A DNA stretch of 5,942 nt from DAOUCP01 sp034432155 (GCA_034432155.1 DAOUCP010000006.1:1-5942); one strand, 5' to 3'. Shown: positions 1-5,942, counted from the first letter of the stretch. Translations and numbers: made by a program. The notes: generated from the sequence alone by a model not told the origin.

Positions 1-427
1 GAGCGGTGCGGGTGATCACATCCTGGAGCTGGCCGCAGACGTACAGCTCGATGGTGGACACAGCGGGCGAAACTGGCGCCACCATGCGGAAGGAATCGGT
101 ATCGCCCGCTTCCGACCGCAGCTCGAAGCGGGACGCGTACAGCTCTTGCTGTTCTGCATCCAGAAGACGCACGAGGCCATCGCCGGTGGCGCCTGGGGTC
201 ACGTCCAGCCAGCCGTCTGGGATCTGCCATGCCGGCTGGCGGGTGGCTAACTGCTCGCGGTCACCGGGCACGATGCCGGAAATGAGCATCTGCTCTTGGG
301 CCGGCGACCGGGCCGCCGTGCGGCACTCTCTCACTTCGTGGAACGAGCTGTACGCGTCCCACCGTCGCCCTGGATGACGTTCTGGCAGCCGCCACCAGCG
401 CCTGCCCCGCCCTGGGCCCTCGCGCAT
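1..427 (-). CDS. Partial beta-sandwich domain protein, probable C-terminal part of an exported peptidase (runs off the left edge)
   Basis: A minus-strand frame is open from about 466 to the window edge and lacks its 3' end. The first ATG is at 427 and has a GGAGG-type sequence a few bases upstream, so it could be a true or accidental start. The first ~45 residues are Arg- and Trp-rich. The rest looks like a folded beta domain, with segments such as QMLISGIVPGDREQLA, GWLDVTPGATGDGLVRLLDA and STIELYVCGQLQDVITR. Third codon positions are strongly GC, as in a real gene. From memory, this pattern resembles the Ig-like C-terminal domains of large secreted peptidases in Chloroflexota; that is recognition, not a search result. 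The adjacent upstream frame carries a broken zincin motif, so I infer that this is the tail of the same gene after a frameshift. It could instead be a separate small gene. No enzymatic function is visible in the part present. Confidence 0.4.
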   Translation of the reverse strand, partial: MREGPGRGRRWWRLPERHPGRRWDAYSSFHEVRECRTAARSPAQEQMLISGIVPGDREQLATRQPAWQIPDGWLDVTPGATGDGLVRLLDAEQQELYASRFELRSEAGDTDSFRMVAPVSPAVSTIELYVCGQLQDVITRTA

Positions 428-783
428 CGCTCCTCCGACAGGCCGCACATCATGTGGAATTCCATGCTACCTCGTACATAGCGCGAAGGGAAGAAGGGTC
501 CCCCGGTCCGGTGGGCGTCGCAACCGCTCTGTTCGGAAGGCGGAAGAGATGAGTCTTCGAAACCAGACGTGTGGCCCAGCTTATGTTCGAAGGTGAATGG
601 ATGAAGGCCAGCGGGTGACACTTTGCCGGCTGCCTGCGGAGCTCCTTTCGCCACCTTGGAGAAGCCGGTCGCGTCACCGAAGTCCGCCTGTTCGCCGAAC
701 CAGGCGGAGATTCCCATCCTTTCTCGATGCTCCAGGATGCAGTTGGCGTCCCAATCGGAAGGACCGAAAGCTGTAAAGATAGT
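331..783 (-). pseudogene. Decayed zincin-type metallopeptidase remnant (HKLGH motif, 5'-truncated and frameshifted)
   Basis: The minus-strand frame starting near IFTAFGPSDWDANCILEHRE reads through to a stop at 331. At 585-571 it encodes HKLGH, followed by TSGFED. Together these match HExxHxxGxxD, the zinc-binding signature of zincin metallopeptidases (two His, a Gly turn and an acidic third ligand), except that the catalytic Glu is Lys. GAG to AAG is a single transition. About 35 residues later, GSMEFHMM could correspond to a Met-turn. Only ~65 residues precede the motif before the frame runs into GC-rich repeats, far less than such a catalytic domain needs. After about residue ARAQGG the frame becomes low-complexity, while an overlapping frame takes over with beta-domain-like protein. 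Loss of the catalytic Glu, missing N-terminal part and frame change all point to a pseudogene. If it was once active, it was probably a secreted protease. The family assignment rests on one motif and is moderate at best. Confidence 0.4.
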
Positions 784-824
784 ACGTGACAGCCTTCGCG
801 CCTGCGCAAGGGGCACGGCGCGTT

Positions 825-940
825 GGGCGGCAGGCTCCTGGCCCTTGCGGTACCAAGCCGTGGCCGGGCGGCAGGCTCCCGGCACTTGGAGTACCAAGGC
901 GCGGGCGGCAGACTGCCGGCGGTTGCGCTACAAACGCTGC
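825..940. repeat. Three imperfect direct copies of a GC-rich 37-41 base repeat
   Basis: Copies begin at 825, 866 and 903, each with GGGCGGCAG followed by (G/A)CT, then C/GGGC and a TTG..(G/C)TACCAA-like end. Copies 1 and 2 share GGGCGGCAGGCTCC exactly. Copy 3 has the near-palindrome GGCAGACTGCC. Spacing is 41 and then 37 bases. There are no unique spacers, so this is not a CRISPR array. The frames through it give only low-complexity Gly/Arg/Pro protein. It looks like a dispersed intergenic repeat of the REP-like sort. It lies just beyond the truncated end of the decayed peptidase, so repeat-mediated deletion of the missing 5' part is possible but unproven. Confidence 0.6.
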
Positions 941-1023
941 CCGAGAGACCCTGTCCCGTGCGGCGGCTTATCGAACTTGCGTTAAGGGCTCGTTCGGGCG
1001 CTCCGGCGACCGCGGCGACAGCA

Positions 1024-1032
1024 TGATATAAT
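1024..1032 (+). promoter_or_regulatory. Extended -10 promoter for the ftsK-nfeD-slipin operon
   Basis: TGATATAAT is a perfect match to the extended -10 consensus TGnTATAAT and stands out as an AT island in very GC-rich DNA. No TTGACA-like -35 box lies 16-18 bases upstream (the hexamer there is about CGGCGA), which is tolerated when the extended -10 is this good. Transcription would start near 1039-1040. That is only 7-8 bases before the GTG at 1047, and about 82 bases before the preferred ATG at 1122. It is the only promoter-like sequence I see ahead of the three-gene operon. Confidence 0.6.
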
Positions 1033-1106
1033 GCCTTGGCTGGAAGGTGTCTAGCGGTTCTGCGCCACCGTACCCGGTGGTGGCTCAGCGACCGATGTCG
1101 CCGTCC

Positions 1107-1110
1107 AGGA
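1107..1110 (+). promoter_or_regulatory. Weak ribosome binding site supporting the ATG at 1122
   Basis: AGGA lies 11 bases before ATG 1122. It is modest, but better placed than anything ahead of GTG 1047 (GGAAG directly abuts that codon), the GTGs at 1077 and 1080, or ATG 1095. Confidence 0.4.
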
Positions 1111-1121
1111 ACGTTCCCGCC

Positions 1122-3581
1122 ATGGCTCAGCGCAAGGCCACGAACCCAGGCAAGCCCGCGCGGCGTGGCGTTGCCCGAGCTGTCCAGGGCGAGCCGGTCA
1201 CGGTCCGGCCTGCCCGTGCCCGCCGGTCGGTGCCCGCGAGCGACGGATCGGCTGGGGAACAGGCCTCGCTGTCGAGTGGCCAGCGGCGTGAGTTCCTTGG
1301 CGCGCTGCTCGTGGGCCTGACGGTCATCACGCTCCTGTCCTTCGCCAGCCCAGGCGGCCGCCTGTCCCAATGGTGGATTCAGACCCTGCGGGCGCTGTTC
1401 GGCTCGGCGGCCACGCTGTTCACCTTGTACGTCGGCGCGTTGGGGGTTTGGCTCATCCGCGAAGGCGTGGAGGACCGCGGTCCCATCCGGCTGGGGCGAC
1501 CTCTGGGCAGCCTCGTGTTCCTGCTGTCGCTGGTGGGGCTAATCCACATTGCCGCCGTGACTGCCTCGGATGGTCGAGACAGCAAGATGCTAGCCGAGTC
1601 GCTGGAGGGCGGTGGCTGGATCGGCCACGTTGTGTCCAGCGCGCTGGTGGCCAGTCTCGGAGGCCTGCCGGGAACTGCGGCGCTGATCCTCGTCGGCACG
1701 CTGGCCGCCAGCCTGATGGCCGGCGTCTCGCTCCGCCAGTCGGTCATGGCCTTGCGGCTCGCCAAGCGCCGGCTGTGCCCCGACCGGTCTGTCCAGATGG
1801 CCCGGGCTTTCGACGGCGCGCCCGCGGAGTCCACTGGGTCGGGGGCGACTGCTTGGCCCGGCAAGAGCCCAGTGGGGGGAAGAGTGTGGCCGCAGGCGCC
1901 GGAGGGTGGGGACACGAAGTTCCCTGCCGCTAGGGACGAACCGCCAAGCGCTACCCCGCGGCCAGGTCGGCCGACCGAGCTGGTGCCGAGCTGGACAGCC
2001 ATCGTCGCGGCCAGTGGCGGCAGTCCGTGGCAGCTGCCACGGCTGGCCGATGTCCTCGACCGACCGTCGGAGGTGGCCGGCGGGGCTGAGGATGTGCAGG
2101 TCCTGGCCCGCAAGATCGAGTCGACGCTAGCCGAGTTTGGTATCCCGGTGCGCGTGGTGGAGGTAAACCGCGGTCCCACCGTTACCCAGTATGCTCTGGA
2201 GCCTGGTTACGTGGATCGGGGGGGAGCCCGTCAGAAGGTCAAGGTGAGCCAGATCGTGGCCTTGCAGAATGACCTGTCGCTGGCCTTGGCTGCCAGTCCC
2301 ATCCGAGTTCAGGCACCGGTGCCGGGCCGACCCTATGTGGGCGTCGAGGTGCCCAACTCGGCCAGTCAGTTGGTCAGCCTGCGGGACGTCCTGGAGCACG
2401 AGTCGTTCCGTCGCCTGGTGGAGCGCGGTACCCTGCCTATTGCCTTGGGGCGTGACACGAGCGGGCGCCCCGTCGCCGCCGATCTCGCCGAAATGCCACA
2501 TCTCCTGGTTGCCGGCGCCACCGGTTCCGGCAAGTCCGTCCTCATCAATGCCATCATCTGCTCGTTGATCCTGACCCACACGCCGGCCAGTCTGAAGCTG
2601 TTGCTCATCGACCCCAAACGCGTCGAGATGGCCGCCTTCCGCGGGCTTCCCCACCTGGCAGCCCCGGTGGTGGTCGACACCGAGCGCGTGGTCGGCGTGC
2701 TGCAGTGGGCGGTGCGCGAGATGGACCGCCGCTACAAGGAGTTTGCCGACGCTGGAGCGCGGAACATCGCCAGTTACAATCGACAGCGGGCGGAAGGCCA
2801 CCTGCAACCTCTGCCGGTTCTGGTGATCATCGTGGACGAGCTGGCCGATCTCATGATGACGGCGCCCGAGGAGACCGAGCGACTGGTGACCCGACTCGCC
2901 CAGCTCGCCCGGGCGACGGGCATCCACTTGGTCATTGCCACGCAACGGCCCAGCGTGGACGTCGTGACCGGCCTCATCAAGGCCAACATCCCGGCGCGCA
3001 TCGCCTTTGCCGTGTCCAGCAGCATCGACTCGCGGGTGATCCTGGATGCCGCTGGCGCCGAAAAGTTGCTGGGGCGGGGCGACATGCTCTACCAGGCCAG
3101 CGACTCGAGCCGGCTGCGGCGCTTGCAGGGCTGCTTCGTCTCCGACGGCGAGATCGAGCGGCTGGTGCGCTTCTGGCGCAGTCAGGCGGTTGCCAAGAGC
3201 CCGGCCGGCCGGCAGCTGCCCCTCGGCTTGCCGGAGCCACTGATCGAGCCCGAGACCTGGGAGGCGATGATGACGCCAGGCGGCCGGGCGGCAGCCGAGC
3301 GGGACCCGCTGTGGGAGCAGGTGGTAACGTTGCTGGCGGATCAGCGCACGGCCTCGACGAGTCTCTTGCAGCGCCGACTGCGGATCGGTTACTCGCGGGC
3401 TGCCCGACTGCTGGATCAGCTCGAGGCGGCGGGACTGGTCGGGGAGGCCCAAGGCAACCAGCCGCGGCCCGTGAACCAGGAGCGCTTGGCCCGCCTGGTG
3501 GGACGGACGGGCGGCGCCCCGGATGCGCCACCGCCCGTGGACGCCGAGGGCGATCGGGCGCCCCCTTGGACAGGGAGGTAG
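1122..3581 (+). CDS. ftsK: DNA translocase FtsK/SpoIIIE family
   Basis: A septal, ATP-driven double-stranded DNA pump that moves chromosome ends out of the closing division site. From ATG 1122 it has 819 residues, normal for the shorter FtsK/SpoIIIE type. A basic N-terminus (1-57) leads into four or five membrane segments (about 58-76, 91-112, 128-148, 166-205). A Pro/Gly-rich linker follows (about 215-300), then the alpha domain and the RecA-like motor. Walker A is GATGSGKS (465-472). Walker B is VLVIIVDELADL, with its key Asp near 572. Next come the conserved FtsK stretches TQRPSVDVVTGLIKANIPAR and SRVILDAAGAEKLLGRGDML. Residues 728-784 form a gamma winged-helix domain (LLQRRLRIGYSRAARLLDQL), which in this family reads orienting DNA motifs and contacts XerD. 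All motor residues look intact. The same frame is open back to GTG 1047 (844 residues); I prefer 1122 because of the MAQRK-type basic start and AGGA upstream. It is first in the operon, with its stop 4 bases before the next start. Confidence 0.95.
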   Translation: MAQRKATNPGKPARRGVARAVQGEPVTVRPARARRSVPASDGSAGEQASLSSGQRREFLGALLVGLTVITLLSFASPGGRLSQWWIQTLRALFGSAATLFTLYVGALGVWLIREGVEDRGPIRLGRPLGSLVFLLSLVGLIHIAAVTASDGRDSKMLAESLEGGGWIGHVVSSALVASLGGLPGTAALILVGTLAASLMAGVSLRQSVMALRLAKRRLCPDRSVQMARAFDGAPAESTGSGATAWPGKSPVGGRVWPQAPEGGDTKFPAARDEPPSATPRPGRPTELVPSWTAIVAASGGSPWQLPRLADVLDRPSEVAGGAEDVQVLARKIESTLAEFGIPVRVVEVNRGPTVTQYALEPGYVDRGGARQKVKVSQIVALQNDLSLALAASPIRVQAPVPGRPYVGVEVPNSASQLVSLRDVLEHESFRRLVERGTLPIALGRDTSGRPVAADLAEMPHLLVAGATGSGKSVLINAIICSLILTHTPASLKLLLIDPKRVEMAAFRGLPHLAAPVVVDTERVVGVLQWAVREMDRRYKEFADAGARNIASYNRQRAEGHLQPLPVLVIIVDELADLMMTAPEETERLVTRLAQLARATGIHLVIATQRPSVDVVTGLIKANIPARIAFAVSSSIDSRVILDAAGAEKLLGRGDMLYQASDSSRLRRLQGCFVSDGEIERLVRFWRSQAVAKSPAGRQLPLGLPEPLIEPETWEAMMTPGGRAAAERDPLWEQVVTLLADQRTASTSLLQRRLRIGYSRAARLLDQLEAAGLVGEAQGNQPRPVNQERLARLVGRTGGAPDAPPPVDAEGDRAPPWTGR
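3573..3579 (+). promoter_or_regulatory. Ribosome binding site of the NfeD protease, inside the end of ftsK
   Basis: GGGAGGT overlaps the last codons and stop of ftsK and lies 6 bases before GTG 3586. This near-ideal spacing decides the start against ATG 3523 (inside ftsK, no site) and ATG 3601 (21 bases away). The arrangement suggests translational coupling of the protease to ftsK. Confidence 0.8.
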
Positions 3582-3585
3582 TCAC

Positions 3586-4935
3586 GTGGGCCGATGGTGG
3601 ATGGGCAAGGCGGTCGGACTGGCCCTGGCGACAGGCGTTCTGTTCGGTGCCGGATCTGTGGCGGCCGATGAAGGGCAGGTGGTCTACCGGCTGTCCATCA
3701 ACCAGCCCATCACCGTGGCTAGCCACGACTACCTCGATCGAGGGCTGCGACTGGCTGAGGATCAGGGCGCCGCGGCGGCGCTGGTGGAGCTCAACACGCC
3801 GGGCGGCGACGTCTCGACCACGGTGCGGATGGTCAGTCGCATTCTGAACGCCAAGGTGCCGGTGCTCATCTGGGTGGGACCGGCGGGCGCGCAGGCAGCT
3901 TCGGCAGGCACCTTCCTCGTGTTGGCGGGCCATGCCGCCGGGATGGCGCCGCGAACAACCATCGGGGCTGCCAGTCCTGTGGGGCCAGGTGGTGCTGAGC
4001 TGCCTACGACGGCGCGACGCAAGGCAACCGAGGACATCGCGGCCCTGGGGCGCAGCCTCGCCGAGCGGCGCGGCGCCCAAGCCCGCTCCTGGGCGGAGAA
4101 GGCAGTGCGCGAGGCCGCAAGTGCGTCGGCCGAAGAGGCGCTTGCCCTGGGCATCATCGACGCCTTGGCCGACAGCGCGGGCGACTTCTTGGAGCGCGTG
4201 GACGGGAAGGCGGTGACGGTCGGCGGCCGCCGGCTTGCCTTACGGACCGCGAGGGCGACCCTCCGGGATGTGCCGCCCAGCTCGGCCGAACGGCTGTTGG
4301 CGGTGCTCATCCATCCGGCGGTGGCTCTGTTGCTCCTTACGGTGGGCGTCAACGCCATCCTCATCGAGTTGGCCAGCCCGGGCGGCTTCGTGCCGGGGCT
4401 TGTCGGCGTGCTGGCGCTGGCCCTCGCCTTCTACAGCCTTGGCGTGCTGGCAGCCAACTGGGTGGGGCTGGTCTTCATCGGCGCTGCGTTTGTGCTCTTC
4501 GTCCTGGACCTGCAGTCGCCGACGCACGGGCTGCTGACGGCGGCCGGCATCGGCATGTTCGTGCTCGGCGCCGTGGTGCTGTTCCAGGGGGGCTGGTTTG
4601 CCATTCCGTGGGCGACCATCGGCGCGTTGGCGGTGGGGCTGGCCCTCTTCTTTGCCCTGGCCGTGGGGGCCGTCGTTCGGACCATGCGCCGCCGCCCCCT
4701 GACGGGCACCGAGGGCTTGCTTGGCAGCCAGGCTGTGGTGCGGCAACCGCTCGTGCCGGAGGGCATGGTGTTCGTGGACGGCGAGCTGTGGCGGGCGCGG
4801 CTGGTGAGCGGTGCGTCGGTCCCTGCCGGCGTCCGGGTGCGCGTCGTGGCGCGCGAGGGCAGTGTGCTGGTCGTTGACAGCGATGCGGAGCCGCGGGCGC
4901 CGAATGCCGCAGGACCGGATCGCACGCTGCGGTAA
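3586..4935 (+). CDS. Long-form NfeD membrane serine protease (ClpP-class, 1510-N type)
   Basis: A membrane-bound protease of 449 residues, the usual size for long NfeD proteins. A signal peptide (hydrophobic 9-24, probable cleavage after SVAA near 27) leads to a ClpP/crotonase-fold domain (about 30-225). This carries LNTPGGDVS (69-77), the nucleophile region GAQAASAG with Ser106, and Lys146 in RRKATEDIAALGRSLAERRG. By similarity to PH1510 of Pyrococcus (Ser97/Lys138), these form the Ser-Lys dyad. WAEKAVREA and the EALALGIID block are also typical. Four to five membrane segments follow (about 236-262, 268-290, 292-310, 316-335, 340-364), then a C-terminal OB-like NfeD domain (about 375-432). 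In the family it cleaves the C-terminal hydrophobic region of a partner stomatin/slipin, and that partner is the next gene. GTG 3586 is chosen for its strong ribosome binding site. A plain SppA signal-peptide peptidase is unlikely because of the OB tail and membrane block. Confidence 0.92.
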   Translation: MGRWWMGKAVGLALATGVLFGAGSVAADEGQVVYRLSINQPITVASHDYLDRGLRLAEDQGAAAALVELNTPGGDVSTTVRMVSRILNAKVPVLIWVGPAGAQAASAGTFLVLAGHAAGMAPRTTIGAASPVGPGGAELPTTARRKATEDIAALGRSLAERRGAQARSWAEKAVREAASASAEEALALGIIDALADSAGDFLERVDGKAVTVGGRRLALRTARATLRDVPPSSAERLLAVLIHPAVALLLLTVGVNAILIELASPGGFVPGLVGVLALALAFYSLGVLAANWVGLVFIGAAFVLFVLDLQSPTHGLLTAAGIGMFVLGAVVLFQGGWFAIPWATIGALAVGLALFFALAVGAVVRTMRRRPLTGTEGLLGSQAVVRQPLVPEGMVFVDGELWRARLVSGASVPAGVRVRVVAREGSVLVVDSDAEPRAPNAAGPDRTLR

Positions 4936-4973
4936 CGCTCGAATTCCGAAGCACCCTCATCAAAGGCCACAGA

Positions 4974-4979
4974 GAGGAG
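4974..4979 (+). promoter_or_regulatory. Ribosome binding site of the slipin gene
   Basis: GAGGAG lies 5 bases before ATG 4985. It fixes the start there, although the frame is open further upstream to 4811 inside the protease gene. The 49-base gap after the protease stop shows no terminator-like hairpin, so co-transcription is likely. Confidence 0.75.
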
Positions 4980-4984
4980 TCGAA

Positions 4985-5758
4985 ATGGATTTCTTCACCC
5001 CTTGTGCCGCGATCGGTTCGTTGGCGGTCTTCTTCGTCTGGATGGCCGTGCGCATCGTGCAGGAGTACGAGCGCGGGGTCATCTTTCGGCTTGGCCGCCT
5101 TGTGGGAGCCAAAGGCCCCGGGCTCTTCCTGATCATCCCGTTCATCGATCGCATGCAGAAGGTCGACTTGCGGGTGGTGACGCTCGACGTGCCAACGCAA
5201 GAGGCCATCTCGCGCGACAACGTGACGATCAAAGTGAATGCCGTTGTGTACTACCGCGTCGTGGATCCCAGCGCCGCCATCGTGAAGGTCGAGGACTACC
5301 GGCGGGCCACGTGGCAGATTGCCCAGACGAGCCTGCGCAATGTGCTTGGCCAGAGCGAGCTCGATGAGCTCTTGGCCGAGCGGGAAGCGGTGAACCAGCG
5401 TCTGCAGCAGATCATCGACGATGCCACCGAACCGTGGGGAGTGAAGGTGGTGTTGGTCGAGGTGAAGGACGTGGAACTGCCGGACAACATGAAGCGGGCG
5501 ATGGCCCGCCAGGCGGAAGCCGAGCGCGAGCGGCGGGCCAAGATCATCGCCGCCGAGGGCGAGTTCCAAGCAGCCGAGCGACTGGCGCAGGCAGCCGGGG
5601 TGATCGCCCGCGAGCCGGCGGCCATCCAGCTGCGCTACCTGCAGACGCTGGTCGAGATCGCGGCCGAGAAGACATCGACCATCGTCTTCCCGCTGCCCGT
5701 GGACTTGCTGCGGGGTCTCTTGCGCCTACCTCAGGACGACGACCGTCGGGCGACCTGA
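4985..5758 (+). CDS. Slipin, stomatin-like SPFH-domain membrane protein
   Basis: A membrane scaffold of 257 residues, the usual slipin length. A short N-terminal hydrophobic anchor (about 5-23) is followed by the stomatin opening EYERGVIFRLGRLVGAKGPG. Next is IIPFIDRMQKVDLRV, whose proline in the second hydrophobic patch is typical of a hairpin insertion. The SPFH domain spans about 25-175 and includes DVPTQEAISRDNVTIKVNAV, VYYRVVDP and the signature region around TSLRNVLGQSELDELLAER. A charged Ala/Glu/Arg helix (about 170-210, ARQAEAERERRAKIIAAEGE) should form the coiled coil used for oligomerisation. The tail STIVFPLPVDLLRG (231-244) is the hydrophobic segment that, in PH1511, is cut by the partner NfeD protease. 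That protease is encoded immediately upstream. Slipins are thought to organise membrane domains and assist membrane-protein turnover. FloA/flotillin or HflK/HflC is less likely because of the short length and close match to the stomatin core. Confidence 0.94.
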   Translation: MDFFTPCAAIGSLAVFFVWMAVRIVQEYERGVIFRLGRLVGAKGPGLFLIIPFIDRMQKVDLRVVTLDVPTQEAISRDNVTIKVNAVVYYRVVDPSAAIVKVEDYRRATWQIAQTSLRNVLGQSELDELLAEREAVNQRLQQIIDDATEPWGVKVVLVEVKDVELPDNMKRAMARQAEAERERRAKIIAAEGEFQAAERLAQAAGVIAREPAAIQLRYLQTLVEIAAEKTSTIVFPLPVDLLRGLLRLPQDDDRRAT

Positions 5759-5770
5759 AGTCTTGTTTGC

Positions 5771-5808
5771 GGACGGCACTACGTCCCCCTCGTGCGGGGG
5801 CGCCGTCC
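5771..5808 (+). terminator. Stem-loop after the slipin gene, possible operon terminator
   Basis: It starts 13 bases after the slipin stop. The outer arms GGACGGC (5771-5777) and GCCGTCC (5802-5808) pair perfectly. Inside them, CCCCC (5785-5789) and GGGGG (5796-5800) close a TCGTGC loop. The position fits a terminator or an RNA 3'-end stabiliser. No T-run follows, so classical intrinsic termination is doubtful and it may simply be part of the repeat family seen downstream. Confidence 0.4.
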
Positions 5809-5928
5809 ACCCAGGCGCGGGCCAGCCGTGCCTCGTCGGCCACGGCCCACTCCCGCGGGGGCGCCAACCGCTGCGCTGGAGGTGGCCGGCACGTATGGCA
5901 CCGCGGCTCCCTCGTGCGTGGGCGCCGT
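5785..5928. repeat. Repeated hairpin boxes at 61-base spacing
   Basis: CCCTCGTGCG-N-GGGCGCCGT occurs at 5787-5806 and again at 5909-5928, 122 bases apart, with one mismatch at N (G versus T). A third, partial box GGGGGCGCC at 5857-5865 sits exactly midway, 61 bases from the matching part of each. The first and last copies both form a C/G-stemmed hairpin with the same TCGTGC-type loop. The sequence between the boxes is only weakly alike. This could be a small palindromic intergenic repeat family or a worn tandem repeat. No convincing gene is present in 5759-5942. Confidence 0.45.
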
Positions 5929-5942
5929 GGGGGGGGGGGGGG
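5929..5942. other. Terminal poly-G run (14 G), probable sequencing or assembly artefact
   Basis: The last 14 bases are all G, with no other run of that length in the window. Two-colour sequencing chemistry reads missing signal as G, and such runs often cap contig ends. It should not be read as biology without raw-read support. Confidence 0.7.

Larger units (their letters stand above)
784..1046. other. Intergenic region between the decayed peptidase and ftsK
   Basis: No coding frame is convincing here. Beyond the GC-rich repeats (825-940) and the extended -10 promoter (1024-1032), the stretch from about 941 to 1020 shows no clear terminator, tRNA or other RNA structure by eye. Frames open on both strands across this area have the composition of GC-rich noncoding DNA and no recognisable domain. 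Confidence 0.55.

Noticed and set aside
556..591. Two TTCGAA palindromes 30 bases apart as an operator
   Set aside because: Both are simply Phe-Glu codons flanking the HKLGH motif in the minus frame.
825..940. Possible CRISPR array
   Set aside because: The copies abut with no unique spacers, and unit length varies.
450..1370. 306-codon minus-strand frame over the decayed peptidase, repeats and ftsK start
   Set aside because: Crosses the repeats, the promoter and the 5' end of ftsK; Arg/Ser/Pro-rich; the neighbouring frame carries the zincin motif instead.
2127..3452. 441-codon open frame antisense to ftsK
   Set aside because: It mirrors the GC-rich ftsK codons, encodes His/Gln/Arg-rich low-similarity protein, and overlaps a gene with all FtsK motifs intact.
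2705..3847. 380-codon plus-strand frame overlapping the end of ftsK
   Set aside because: Gly/Arg/Ala-rich alternate frame of ftsK and the protease with no recognisable domain.
2977..4080. 367-codon minus-strand open frame across the ftsK-protease junction
   Set aside because: Pro/Arg/Ser-rich composition typical of an antisense shadow; no domain and no ribosome binding site.
4475..5569. 364-codon minus-strand open frame across the protease and slipin genes
   Set aside because: Shadow of two well-supported genes; its His/Asp-rich part is a reverse reading of the slipin.
5544..5867. Minus-strand frame with a GC-biased stretch WAVADEARLARAWVDGAP right of the slipin
   Set aside because: The stretch looks briefly coding, but the frame then runs antisense through the slipin with Arg/Pro-rich protein and has no clear start or homology.

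Overview
The window is a GC-rich bacterial stretch from a free-living bacterium with an envelope quality-control locus. I lean weakly towards Chloroflexota. The reasons are the high GC at third codon positions, a left-end protein fragment resembling the beta-sandwich tails of large exported peptidases in that phylum, and imperfect GC-rich repeats near 825-940. None of these is decisive. The run of 14 G at the last bases suggests that the right edge is the end of an assembled contig.

Left part (1-1046): this holds no intact gene. The minus strand carries what looks like the wreck of a zinc metallopeptidase. One frame (about 783 down to 331) contains an HxxxHxxGxxD-type zincin motif in which the catalytic Glu is replaced by Lys (HKLGH). 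A second frame (about 427 down to 1, running off the window) encodes a beta-rich domain. The two would need a frameshift to join, and the upstream part of the protein is missing. Next come three imperfect copies of a 37-41 base GC-rich repeat (825-940), then a clear extended -10 promoter (1024-1032) pointing right.

Centre and right (1122-5758): three plus-strand genes form a probable operon. They are an FtsK/SpoIIIE-family DNA translocase; a long NfeD-type membrane serine protease whose ribosome binding site lies in the last codons of ftsK; and, 49 bases later, a slipin (stomatin/SPFH family). The protease and slipin are a classic functional pair, best studied as PH1510 and PH1511 of Pyrococcus horikoshii, where the protease cuts the hydrophobic C-terminal part of the stomatin. 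Both proteins here keep the expected key features. FtsK would pump chromosomal DNA at the division septum, so the operon joins chromosome segregation to membrane-protein quality control.

Right end (5759-5942): no gene is supported. There is a GC-rich stem-loop just after the slipin stop, and a near-copy of its inner hairpin exactly 122 bases downstream. A related GGGGGCGCC box lies halfway between them, at 61 bases. The window ends in poly-G. I see no complete new defence, mobile or RNA system here. The most interesting material is the decayed peptidase and the two small repeat families.
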